A DNA stretch of 64,000 bases, from positions 1-64,000 of the forward strand of contig NZ_NRQU01000006.1 of NCBI RefSeq assembly GCF_004119495.1, given 5' to 3'. This DNA is from Flavobacterium sp. YO12 (GTDB lineage: Bacteria; Bacteroidota; Bacteroidia; Flavobacteriales; Flavobacteriaceae). Both the position numbers and the translations under genes were made by a program. The notes beneath the pieces are model-generated. The model worked only from the letters and a program-made list of their open reading frames with translations, made no database searches and had not been told where the DNA came from. Positions 19,273-27,589 of the stretch are shown here, piece by piece. Position 1 is the first letter of the stretch; every line of letters begins with the position of its first letter.

Positions 19273-20700
19273 TTATAGCGTTAGTTTTTTGTTGATGTCT
19301 TCGACAAATTTTTTGAATTGTTTGTCTGTAGAAACTAAATTGTCAACAGTTTTGCAGGCGTGTAAAACAGTAGCATGATCTCGGTCTCCAATTTGTGAAC
19401 CAATATTTGCCAAAGAAGCTTTGGTGAATTTTTTTGCAAAAAACATAGCCAACTGCCTCGCTTGAACAACGTGCCTCTTTCGTGTTTTAGATTGAAGTGT
19501 TTCAATGTCAAGTTGAAAATAGTCAGATACAATTTTTTGAATATAATCGATAGAGATTTCTCTCTTAACGTTTTTAACGAATTTCTCTACAACACTTTTA
19601 GCAAGCTCAATCGTAACCTCTTTTTTATTGAAAGAAGATTGGGCGATTAACGAAATGATCGCGCCTTCTAATTCTCTAACATTAGATTTAATGTTGCGCG
19701 CAACATATTCTATAATATCTTCTGGCATTTCAACTCCATCACGATATAAAATGTTTTTTAAGATTGAGATACGAGTTTCGTAATCGGGCTGGTGCAATTC
19801 TGCAGATAATCCCCATTTAAAACGAGATAATAAACGCTGCTCAATATCCTGCATGTCAACAGGAGCTTTATCCGAAGTTAAAATTACCTGTTTTCCGTTT
19901 TGGTGCAGGTAGTTAAAAATGTGGAAGAAAACGTCCTGAGTTCCTGATTTTCCTGATAAAAACTGAACGTCATCAATAATCAAAACGTCGATTAATTGGT
20001 AAAAGTGAATAAAATCATTACGATTATTCTTTTTAACCGAATCAATATATTGTTGTGTGAAAATCTCGGCAGAAATATATAAAACCGTTTTTTCTGGATA
20101 TTTATCTTTTACTTCTACACCTATAGCATGTGCCAAGTGTGTTTTTCCTAAACCAACTCCTCCAAAAATCAATAACGGATTAAATGAAGTTCCTCCAGGT
20201 TTATTGGCAACAGCCATACCTGCAGAACGAGCTAAACGGTTTGAATCTCCTTCAAGGAAATTATCAAAGCTGTAATTAGGATTTAATTGAGATTCAATTT
20301 TTAAATTTCTAATTCCCGGAATTACAAAAGGATTTTTAAGCTCTGGATTTAAGTTTTTAAACGGAGCATCAACCTCTTGTGGTTTCATTGGCACTCTGTT
20401 GGAACTTGGCAGCTGCTCGGTAAACGGCTGTTTATTTCCGTAAGTGTTCTCCATTTTAATTTTATAGAGTAACTTTGCGTTTTTTCCTAGTTCTTTGGTA
20501 AGCGCAACTTTCAATAATTTTACGTAATGCTCTTCGAGCCATTCGTAGAAAAATTTACTTGGTACCTGAATATATAATGCGTTGTCGGTTAGCTCAACTG
20601 ATTTGATTGGTTCGAACCAAGTTTTATAAGCTTGATCTTGAATATTGTCTTTTATAAAGGACAAACAGTTTTCCCATACCGATTGAGCAGTTTTAGTCAT
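19273..20700 (-). CDS. dnaA: Chromosomal replication initiator DnaA
   Basis: A 475-residue initiator. Domain I is N-terminal (about 1-85), followed by a short linker. The AAA+ domain has Walker A GGVGLGKTHLAHA and Walker B LIIDDVQFL. The C-terminal DNA-binding domain carries the signature DRDHATVLHACKT. It unwinds the origin and loads the helicase. Gene direction largely switches here: everything from 10.5 to 20.7 kb reads left, and most genes from 23.8 to 40 kb read right, as expected near a replication origin. Confidence 0.97.
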   Translation of the reverse strand: MTKTAQSVWENCLSFIKDNIQDQAYKTWFEPIKSVELTDNALYIQVPSKFFYEWLEEHYVKLLKVALTKELGKNAKLLYKIKMENTYGNKQPFTEQLPSSNRVPMKPQEVDAPFKNLNPELKNPFVIPGIRNLKIESQLNPNYSFDNFLEGDSNRLARSAGMAVANKPGGTSFNPLLIFGGVGLGKTHLAHAIGVEVKDKYPEKTVLYISAEIFTQQYIDSVKKNNRNDFIHFYQLIDVLIIDDVQFLSGKSGTQDVFFHIFNYLHQNGKQVILTSDKAPVDMQDIEQRLLSRFKWGLSAELHQPDYETRISILKNILYRDGVEMPEDIIEYVARNIKSNVRELEGAIISLIAQSSFNKKEVTIELAKSVVEKFVKNVKREISIDYIQKIVSDYFQLDIETLQSKTRKRHVVQARQLAMFFAKKFTKASLANIGSQIGDRDHATVLHACKTVDNLVSTDKQFKKFVEDINKKLTL

Positions 20701-20887
20701 AAATTCAGATAAGTTTTTTTATTATTGATAAAGATTCTCCTAATAAAAAAGGAGCAATTTTATTCCGTATTTCGGGATAACAAATATGTGAACAAATTTC
20801 TGTAAAAAAAAATATTTTGGGGTCTAATTTTATAAAAAAATGTTGTAAGGACGTTTTTGAAAGTTAATTTTTTTTAATCTGTAAATA
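20701..20887. other. Candidate replication-origin region beside dnaA
   Basis: A 187-base, very AT-rich spacer between divergent dnaA and a thioesterase gene, containing several A and T tracts. Only degenerate DnaA-box-like sites are visible, for example minus-strand TTGTTCACA at 20787-20795 with two differences from TTATCCACA. I see no cluster of consensus boxes. The origin could lie elsewhere nearby. Confidence 0.3.
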
Positions 20888-21292
20888 ATGAAAAATCATC
20901 AAACGCAAGTGCGTGTTCGTTACTCTGAAACTGACCAAATGGGGGTTGTTTATCACGGAAATTATGTGCCTTATTTTGAAATTGGACGCGTCGAATGGCT
21001 TAGAAACAAAGGGATTTCGTATGCCAGCATGGAAGAAAGCGGAATTGGCCTGCCAATTGTTTCGATGCAGATTAATTATAAAAAATCGGCACGCTATGAC
21101 GAGCTTTTAACAATTCATACCACCTTCAAAAGTCAGTCTTCTGTTAAGATTGAATTCGACTGCGCAATTTATAATGAGTCAAATGAGTTATTAACAACAG
21201 CAGTGTTTATTTTAGTATTTATTTCGTTAAAATCGGGTCGCCCGACTGCACCTCCAAATTACATTTTAGAATTATTTAAAACACTTGAATAA
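20888..21292 (+). CDS. Acyl-CoA thioesterase, YbgC/4-hydroxybenzoyl-CoA thioesterase family
   Basis: A 134-residue single hot-dog-fold thioesterase. The active-site aspartate is Asp16 in the signature SETDQMGVVYHGNY. Members hydrolyse short or medium acyl-CoA or acyl-ACP thioesters. It is divergent from dnaA, a neighbourhood I recall from other Flavobacteria. Substrate is unknown. Confidence 0.88.
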   Translation: MKNHQTQVRVRYSETDQMGVVYHGNYVPYFEIGRVEWLRNKGISYASMEESGIGLPIVSMQINYKKSARYDELLTIHTTFKSQSSVKIEFDCAIYNESNELLTTAVFILVFISLKSGRPTAPPNYILELFKTLE

Positions 21293-21323
21293 TTGTTAAA
21301 ATGAGATGTGTTTTAATGTTAAT

Positions 21324-21956
21324 TTATATAATTTTAATATCGATTTCAAACATTAAATCAAAAATGTCGAATACTGATTCGGCATTTTTTTTTCGCGTTT
21401 TGGTGATTATTTTGCCAATTGGAAGTCCAGAATCTTCATCCATTTCCATTTCTTGAGAAGTAATTTCGAGTTTTTTTTCTTTTATAACCCGCATTACTTT
21501 GTTCATGTTTTTATAATCGAACGAAATTAAAAAATGAACGTCAATTGTTTTTTCAACAATTTCACAAACTTCTAATGTCATTTGAGCCGTTGTTCGATAA
21601 GCAGCAATTAAACCGCCTACACCTAATTTAGTACCTCCAAAAATACGAACCACAACTATAAGAACGTTTGTTACGCCAAAAGATTGTATTTGTCCGTAAA
21701 TAGGTGCGCCGGCTGTATTGCTTGGTTCGCCATCATCATTTGCCCGATAGGAAATTTTTGGAGCTGTGCCCAATTGATACGCATAGCAGTAATGTACAGC
21801 GTGCGGATGAAGTTTTCTTAAATTCTCAATTATTGGTTTTACTTCCTCCTCATTTTCTATAGGAAAAGCATAACCAAAGAATTTGCTGCCTTTTTCTTTA
21901 AAAAGTACTTCTTCAGATTCAATTGCTATGGTTTGATAAGTATCGCTGTATTCCAA
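21324..21956 (-). CDS. YigZ/IMPACT family protein
   Basis: A 210-residue member of the UPF0029/IMPACT family. The conserved N-terminal domain (about 1-125) contains KGSKFFGYAFPI, HPHAVHYCYAYQLG, DDGEPSNTAGAPI and GGTKLGVGGL, all hallmark motifs, followed by a C-terminal domain of ferredoxin-like fold. Molecular function is not settled; homologues are linked to translation stress. The gene lies downstream of a HAD hydrolase on the same strand but is separated by a long hairpin. Confidence 0.88.
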   Translation of the reverse strand: MEYSDTYQTIAIESEEVLFKEKGSKFFGYAFPIENEEEVKPIIENLRKLHPHAVHYCYAYQLGTAPKISYRANDDGEPSNTAGAPIYGQIQSFGVTNVLIVVVRIFGGTKLGVGGLIAAYRTTAQMTLEVCEIVEKTIDVHFLISFDYKNMNKVMRVIKEKKLEITSQEMEMDEDSGLPIGKIITKTRKKNAESVFDIFDLMFEIDIKII

Positions 21957-21982
21957 AATTAAAATTCTAAATTGAGTTTTTT

Positions 21983-22059
21983 TGCCACGAATTACACAAA
22001 TTTTCCCGAATTTTATTTTGATCCAATTCTATTAGTGAAAATTTGTGTAATTCGTGGCA
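21983..22059. repeat. Perfect 23-bp inverted repeat (GCCACGAATTACAC family)
   Basis: Arms at 21983-22005 and 22037-22059 are perfect reverse complements around a 31-base spacer. The core GCCACGAATTACAC recurs near 50.2 kb and at both ends of a repeat region near 58 kb. Transcribed, it would form a long hairpin between two minus-strand genes. Confidence 0.85.
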
Positions 22060-22105
22060 GTATTTTTTAATCCTTTTAATCACATTAATCTGTGACTAAA
22101 TATTT

Positions 22106-22708
22106 TTATAATATCCCTTTGTTATATAAATCGACAACATCTTCTTTTCCAACTTGTAGATTCCAAACTTTAATTCCTAAAGTTGCAGCACTGTTTGTGT
22201 TTTCTGTTTTGTCATCAATAAACAAAGTGTTTTCCGGAACTAGATTGTGTTTGTCAAGTAAAACTTGGTAAATTTTTGGGTCTGGTTTTCTCAATCTCAT
22301 TTCAAAAGAAAAATAAACTTTATCAAAACAATTGTAAAAATCAGTATAAAATGGTGCGCCGCTTTTTTTCTCGAAAGTCGCAATATGAATGGAATCAGTA
22401 TTACTTAACAAAAACAAACGATATTTTTTTGAAAGCTCTTTTAGAAACTCTAATCTATAAGAAGGAAAATCAGCCAAAACGGCATTCCAAGCTTCTAGAA
22501 TTTCTTCAATGCTTGCATTTGGAAGCTGTTTTTGAAAACCAGCCACAAAATCATCATACGAAATATCTCCAGTTTCAAATAATAGATTCAAACGATCAAG
22601 ATCAGTATTCCATTCTTTTAATCCTAATTTCTGTAATCCCGAAATAGTTCCTTGTTTGTCCAGATTGATAAAAATATCACCAAAGTCAAAAATTATAGTA
22701 TCAATCAT
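22106..22708 (-). CDS. HAD-superfamily hydrolase (YihX-like)
   Basis: A 200-residue HAD phosphatase with motif I IIFDFGDIFINLD near the N-terminus, motif II FLLSNTDS, and a C-terminal FIDDKTENTNSA motif with the metal-binding aspartates. The DFG-type motif I and overall plan resemble YihX-like sugar-phosphate phosphatases. Its first eight bases overlap the end of ribD, so the two are translationally coupled. Some flavin pathways need a phosphatase for the pyrimidine intermediate after RibD, which makes that role worth considering, but it is inference from position only. Confidence 0.85.
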   Translation of the reverse strand: MIDTIIFDFGDIFINLDKQGTISGLQKLGLKEWNTDLDRLNLLFETGDISYDDFVAGFQKQLPNASIEEILEAWNAVLADFPSYRLEFLKELSKKYRLFLLSNTDSIHIATFEKKSGAPFYTDFYNCFDKVYFSFEMRLRKPDPKIYQVLLDKHNLVPENTLFIDDKTENTNSAATLGIKVWNLQVGKEDVVDLYNKGIL

Positions 22709-23750
22709 GATTTCTTACATATATTAATTCGTCGTTCTGAATATGAGTTTTTGCTTCATTCTTCTTTTTAAGCTCTGGCGCTTTCGTGCCTTTTTCAAAT
22801 GTATTCTTTCCAATAAAAATTCGAGCTTCATCCCAAATGTTTTTATCAATAAAAGATTGCAGCGTTTGTTTTCCGCCTTCGATAATTATCGATTGAATTT
22901 GATGCTGATATAAAACCGATAAAATATTCTCAATCGTATTTTTATTAAAATCAATCTTTTCAAAAAGTGTATTTTCAGTCGAAATAGTATTTTCTGATTT
23001 TGTTAAAACAATTGTTTTTACACTGTCATCAAAAATAAAACTGTCTTTTGAAATTCGGTTATTTTGATCTAAAACCACGCGAACAGGATTGTTTCCAGAC
23101 CAATCTCTAACATTTAATTTAGGATTATCATCAATAACAGTTTGTGTGCCAACTAAAATTGCCTGTTCTTCGCTGCGCCATTTATGAACTAATTGACGAG
23201 AAAATTTATTAGTAATCCAAACCGGTTTTCGTTCCTGATTAATTTCTTTTTCAGGAGCTAAATATCCGTCCAGACTTTCTGCCCATTTTAGTATAATATA
23301 AGGTCTCTTTTTTTGATGAAAAGTAAAAAAGCGTTTATTGAGTTCATTACATTCGTCTTCTAAAACACCTACAATTACATTTGCGCCGGCTTCAACAAGT
23401 TTTCTGATTCCGTTTCCAGCTACTTTTTCATTTGGATCAACAGTTCCTACAACAACATTTGGAATTTTATTTTCAATAATTAAATCACAGCACGGAGGTG
23501 TTTTTCCAAAATGACTGCAAGGTTCTAAACTAACATAAATTGTAGCTTTCTTTAAAAGCGATTTGTCTTTTACAGAACGTACTGCGTTTACTTCGGCATG
23601 TGGTTCACCGGCTTTTTTGTGCCAGCCTTCTCCAATAATTGTATCATTATGAACAATTACACTTCCAACCATTGGGTTTGGATACGTTGTTCCGAAGCCA
23701 TTTTTGGCTAGTTCAATGCAGCGTCTTATGTATTTTTCATGTATATTCAC
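22701..23750 (-). CDS. ribD: Bifunctional riboflavin biosynthesis protein RibD
   Basis: A 349-residue deaminase-reductase catalysing two successive riboflavin steps after GTP cyclohydrolase II. The N-terminal deaminase domain has zinc ligands in HAEVNAV and EPCSHFGKTPPCC, and the reductase domain follows from about residue 145. I start it at the GTG at 23750, because VNIHEKYIRRCIELAKNG matches the family N-terminus and the 21 in-frame residues upstream do not. A good promoter sits immediately before this GTG, leaving almost no leader. Confidence 0.92.
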   Translation of the reverse strand: MNIHEKYIRRCIELAKNGFGTTYPNPMVGSVIVHNDTIIGEGWHKKAGEPHAEVNAVRSVKDKSLLKKATIYVSLEPCSHFGKTPPCCDLIIENKIPNVVVGTVDPNEKVAGNGIRKLVEAGANVIVGVLEDECNELNKRFFTFHQKKRPYIILKWAESLDGYLAPEKEINQERKPVWITNKFSRQLVHKWRSEEQAILVGTQTVIDDNPKLNVRDWSGNNPVRVVLDQNNRISKDSFIFDDSVKTIVLTKSENTISTENTLFEKIDFNKNTIENILSVLYQHQIQSIIIEGGKQTLQSFIDKNIWDEARIFIGKNTFEKGTKAPELKKKNEAKTHIQNDELIYVRNHD

Positions 23751-23754
23751 CCTG

Positions 23755-23785
23755 CAAAAGTAGTTATTTTTGAGTTTAGTCTCAA
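23755..23785 (-). promoter_or_regulatory. Promoter of ribD with -33 TTG and -7 TAnnTTTG
   Basis: On the minus strand TTG (23783-23785) is followed after 20 bases by TACTTTTG (23755-23762), a full Bacteroidota promoter. The last G of the -7 box is only five bases before the GTG start, predicting a leaderless or nearly leaderless mRNA. Confidence 0.6.
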
Positions 23786-23858
23786 TAATGGTTTGGATTC
23801 GATTAGTGATCAAAAAAACTATTTTACATTTACAATAGGATTGAATAATATAAGGAAA

Positions 23859-24344
23859 ATGAATAATTGGATTATAAGAAAAATTGAAAATAAAGACAAT
23901 CAGGCGGTTGCGAAATTAATAAGATCGGTTTTTGACGAAATGGAAATTCCAAAAGTAGGTACCGCATACGAAGATCCGTATTTGGATTTAATGTTTGAAG
24001 AATACAGTAAGCCAAATTCGGTTTATTTTGTAGTTGAAAACGATGGTAAAATTTTGGGCTGCGCAGGAATTGCTCCATTAGAAAACAGTGATCCAAAAAT
24101 TTGTGAATTGCAAAAGATGTATTTTTTGCCTGAAACACGTGGTTTAGGAATAGGAAGTATTATGATGGAGAAATGTTTAGAGCAGGCAAGAAATTTTGGC
24201 TTTGAAAAATGTTATATCGAAACAATGCCCTTTATGTACGCCGCTCAAAAATTATATAAAAAATCAGGTTTCGAATATTTAGATGCTCCATTAGGTTCTA
24301 CTGGGCACGATTCTTGCCCTGTATGGATGTTGAAAAAATTATAA
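23859..24344 (+). CDS. GNAT-family N-acetyltransferase
   Basis: A 161-residue acetyltransferase starting at the ATG at 23859, preceded by AAGGAAA; an upstream in-frame extension would overlap the ribD promoter and start. The acetyl-CoA binding signature LPETRGLGIGSIMMEKCL (about 88-105) and the terminal KKSGFEYLDAPLGSTGH are typical of single-domain GNATs. The substrate is unknown. It leads a plus-strand group with a lipoprotein gene four bases later and prmC. Confidence 0.85.
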   Translation: MNNWIIRKIENKDNQAVAKLIRSVFDEMEIPKVGTAYEDPYLDLMFEEYSKPNSVYFVVENDGKILGCAGIAPLENSDPKICELQKMYFLPETRGLGIGSIMMEKCLEQARNFGFEKCYIETMPFMYAAQKLYKKSGFEYLDAPLGSTGHDSCPVWMLKKL

Positions 24345-24348
24345 GTTT

Positions 24349-25155
24349 ATGAAAAAAAGTGTTTTTGGTTTTCTTTTGATTTCAATTTTATTTTCTTGTA
24401 AAGATACTAAAGAAGCAAAATCGATAAAGAATGCCGTAATTGCAAAAGACTCAGTAATTACTACTGACGAAAGTAAAATTACCACATCAGAAGAAGAATT
24501 TAAAAATGAATTTGATATTCTGATACCACAAAACTATCGAACTTATGATAATCAAAATCCTGTAACAGCTTTAAATAATAAATGGATTGAGTTGTATCAG
24601 GAAAATGATGAGTATTTTTTAGGGAAAACTAATTTTAAAATTGAAAAAGGATACAGCGAATGTTCAGGTGATTCTCTTCTTTCAATTTTACCTAAAAAGA
24701 AAGTTTTGCTATTGATGGATTATCCTGAATTGAAAACGGGGAAAGTAAAATCAATAAAAATTGAAGAAGATAAGATCTGGCCAAAAGAAAAGTTGAGTTT
24801 TACTTTTGGTAATCTTAATTACACTTTACGCGGAGAAGGAAAAGTTCTTTCTGAGGAAAAAGTGAGTACTGATGATGATAAAATAGAGATTTTTAAGAAA
24901 GTAGAAGATTATAAACTGTATTTAACCGTTGGTAATAATCCAGAAAAATTGCTGTTGACCGAAATGTCGTTTAATGACACCTTTGTAGAATTGCTTTTTG
25001 CGGGAGATATTGACGGAGATGGAAAACTTGATTTTGTTTTTGGGGCAAATAGAAATTACGAAGAAGAACGAGTAATTTTGTTCCTTTCTTCAAAAGCTGA
25101 AAACGGAGATTCAGTGAAGAAAGTTTCAGAAATAGCAGTGCAGTTTGACTGCTAA
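24349..25155 (+). CDS. Hypothetical lipoprotein
   Basis: A 268-residue predicted lipoprotein: the signal peptide MKKSVFGFLLISILFS ends at Cys17 in a lipobox-like LFSC. Most of the body is not recognised. Near residue 224 the segment GDIDGDGKLDFVFGAN resembles a calcium-binding FG-GAP/VCBS-type loop. Likely anchored in the outer or inner membrane facing the periplasm. It starts four bases after the acetyltransferase stop and 33 bases before prmC, so it is probably co-transcribed with both. Confidence 0.7.
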   Translation: MKKSVFGFLLISILFSCKDTKEAKSIKNAVIAKDSVITTDESKITTSEEEFKNEFDILIPQNYRTYDNQNPVTALNNKWIELYQENDEYFLGKTNFKIEKGYSECSGDSLLSILPKKKVLLLMDYPELKTGKVKSIKIEEDKIWPKEKLSFTFGNLNYTLRGEGKVLSEEKVSTDDDKIEIFKKVEDYKLYLTVGNNPEKLLLTEMSFNDTFVELLFAGDIDGDGKLDFVFGANRNYEEERVILFLSSKAENGDSVKKVSEIAVQFDC

Positions 25156-25188
25156 TTAAAAAGATTATCTAATAAGAGATATATAAAA

Positions 25189-26058
25189 ATGAAAATTAAA
25201 CAATACCGGACTCAATTTATAAAAGAATTATCGCCTTTTTATGATGCATACGAAGCGGAGAGTTTTTTCTATTTGATTTTAGAAGATAAACATAAGTTAA
25301 GACAAATAGATTTGGCATTAAATCATGATTTGACTTTTAGTGAAGCTGATTTTATAGTGTGGAATTCGATATTGGAAGAATTGAAAAAAGAAGTTCCAAT
25401 TCAATATTTACTTGGGAAAACGCATTTTTACGGTTTAGAGTTTGAAGTAAACGAACATGTATTGATTCCAAGACCAGAAACCGAAGAATTGGTCGAATGG
25501 GTTATCAACGAGAATAAAGCGATTGATAAAAAGAAGAAAATTAAAATTCTAGATATAGGAACAGGAAGCGGATGTATTGCTATTTCATTGGCTAAAAATT
25601 TATCAAATGCGGAAGTTTATGCAATCGATGTTTCGAAAAAAGCACTTGAAACCGCTAAGAGAAATGCAATAAGCAATAAAGTTGAAATAATTTTTATGCT
25701 TAAGAATGTTCTGGAATTAGAAATTTTGAAATCAAATTATGATATAATTGTTTCCAATCCGCCTTACGTTCGTAATTTAGAAAAAGAAGAAATCAAGAAA
25801 AATGTTCTAGATTATGAGCCTCATTTGGCACTTTTTGTTGAAGATAACGATGCGTTGATTTTTTACAGGAAAATTGCTGATTTAGCAAAAAAGAACCTTT
25901 TAGAAAATGGTCAGCTGTATTTTGAAATTAACCAGTATCTTGGAAAAGAAATGACGGACTTATTAGAGGAAATGAATTTTAAAAGTATCGAATTGCGAAA
26001 AGATATTTATGATAATGATCGAATGATTAAAGGCAATATTAAAGTGTTCAGTAAATAG
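25189..26058 (+). CDS. prmC: Peptide chain release factor N5-glutamine methyltransferase
   Basis: A 289-residue SAM methyltransferase that methylates the GGQ glutamine of RF1 and RF2. The SAM-binding motif ILDIGTGSGCIAISLA (about 122-137) and the catalytic NPPY motif in SNPPYVRN are present, preceded by the PrmC helical N-domain and the IPRPETEELVEW motif. Length matches the family. It is last in its group. Confidence 0.94.
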   Translation: MKIKQYRTQFIKELSPFYDAYEAESFFYLILEDKHKLRQIDLALNHDLTFSEADFIVWNSILEELKKEVPIQYLLGKTHFYGLEFEVNEHVLIPRPETEELVEWVINENKAIDKKKKIKILDIGTGSGCIAISLAKNLSNAEVYAIDVSKKALETAKRNAISNKVEIIFMLKNVLELEILKSNYDIIVSNPPYVRNLEKEEIKKNVLDYEPHLALFVEDNDALIFYRKIADLAKKNLLENGQLYFEINQYLGKEMTDLLEEMNFKSIELRKDIYDNDRMIKGNIKVFSK

Positions 26059-26105
26059 AACGTTCTAATGAATCTTCATTGAACTGAACACTAAATTACT
26101 AAAAA

Positions 26106-27347
26106 TTATTCGTATCGAAGTGCTTCAATTGGGTCTAGTTTTGAAGCTTTAATTGCTGGATATAAACCTGAAACAATTGCAACGGCAAAACTGGTTCCGA
26201 AGGCAATCAGTATAGCAAACCATGGGACAACGAATGTAAAACTCATTGCAGTTGCAATACCAAAACCGATTAACATTCCTAGAAAAATACCCACTAAACC
26301 TCCAATTTGTCCAATTAATAAGGTTTCAATGAAGAATTGAAATGCAACGGTTGATCTTTTTGCTCCTAATGCTTTTCGAACGCCAATTTCGCGTGTTCGT
26401 TCTGTTACTGAAACGATCATGATATTCATTAATGCGATCGATGAACCTAATATTGTAATTACACTAATAATGGCAGAAGCCCAATCTAAATATTTGGTGA
26501 TTCCTAGAATTCTATTAATTAAATCATCGCTTCGGCCAATCCCAAAATTATTATCTTTAACTGGGCTCAATTTGCGAACTCTGCGCATAACACTTGTTGC
26601 ATCATCAATGGCTTGATCTAAAAGTTCTTTTTTAGATACCATTACACTCATCGTATAATTGATATTGGGAGCCGTAAATAAAGATCGCGCCACCTGAATA
26701 GGAATTAAAACGCGTAAATCCTGACTGTTTCCAAAAGTAGATCCTTTTTCTTTTAAAACTCCAATTACCTTAAAACGAGCGCCTCGAATAGAGATAACTT
26801 TGTCAATAGGGTTAACATCTTTCAGTAAACCTTTTTCAAAATCAGAACCAACAATGCAGGTGTAAGTATTATTGTCAATGTCAAATTGATTAAAAGATCT
26901 GCCTAAAGTTGTTTCTAAACCAGAATTAGAAATATAGTGTTCATCGACTCCAATGATCGAAATTTCAGGATCAGTTTTAGTATCCTGAAATTTTACCTCC
27001 GCTTTTGATGTGGCAGTAAACGAAAGAGAAGTTTCGGTAAAAGGATATTTGTATTTGTTTTTGAAGGCAACAGCTTCTGGATAAGAAATAATAGGATTAA
27101 TAACTTCACGTTCGTTTCCGCCGCGATTTCTAACCGTATTTGCATACTGTTTGATGTTGAATGTATTAGCACCCATTGAAGCAAAATTGGTCGAAACAGT
27201 ATTTTCGAGTGCAGTTACAACAGTTAGAATTCCAACCAATGCCGTGATTCCGATAGCAATAATTAATACAGTAAGAATGGTTCGCAATAATTGTGTTTTG
27301 ATAGAACCAAAAGCAATTCGGATATTTTCTTTAAATAATTTTAGCAT
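26106..27347 (-). CDS. MacB/FtsX-type ABC transporter permease
   Basis: About 413 residues with the MacB topology: one N-terminal membrane helix (about 19-40), a large periplasmic MacB_PCD domain (about 45-240) and three C-terminal helices of the FtsX domain (about 285-400). The typical VTERTREIGVRKALGAKR segment is present. An ATG at 27347 or 27350 is preferred to the upstream TTG. Such permeases with a separate ATPase export lipoproteins, peptides or drugs or transmit force. No ATPase gene is adjacent, so the partner lies elsewhere. Confidence 0.88.
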   Translation of the reverse strand: MLKLFKENIRIAFGSIKTQLLRTILTVLIIAIGITALVGILTVVTALENTVSTNFASMGANTFNIKQYANTVRNRGGNEREVINPIISYPEAVAFKNKYKYPFTETSLSFTATSKAEVKFQDTKTDPEISIIGVDEHYISNSGLETTLGRSFNQFDIDNNTYTCIVGSDFEKGLLKDVNPIDKVISIRGARFKVIGVLKEKGSTFGNSQDLRVLIPIQVARSLFTAPNINYTMSVMVSKKELLDQAIDDATSVMRRVRKLSPVKDNNFGIGRSDDLINRILGITKYLDWASAIISVITILGSSIALMNIMIVSVTERTREIGVRKALGAKRSTVAFQFFIETLLIGQIGGLVGIFLGMLIGFGIATAMSFTFVVPWFAILIAFGTSFAVAIVSGLYPAIKASKLDPIEALRYE

Positions 27348-27548
27348 CATGACCAATTTGTCACGAAAATACGGTTTTTGTTACAAGTTTGTTTTCGAAC
27401 ACGTATTATTTATTTTAAAAAGTAAGATATTTGCAAACTTAATTAAGTCGAAAGTTGGAAAGTATTAAAGTCGAAAGTGCAAAAATCCAATAATCAAGAA
27501 AAACTAGAAATAAATTAATGCTATAGGTTTTATATTTTAGGCTTCAAA

Positions 27549-27582
27549 GAAATCTAAAATCTAAGATCAGAAATCTAAAATA
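27549..27582 (+). repeat. AAATCTAAAATCTAA-type intergenic repeat
   Basis: Short imperfect tandem units of AAATCTAAAATCTAAG lie just before hisS. A similar string occurs at 32740-32757, between the two ABC-exporter genes. It is simple repetitive spacer sequence with no visible coding role. Confidence 0.5.
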
Positions 27583-27589
27583 ATAAGAA

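Noticed and set aside
20787..20795. TTGTTCACA as a DnaA box
   Set aside because: Two differences from the consensus and no neighbouring boxes; kept only as a note in the origin entry.
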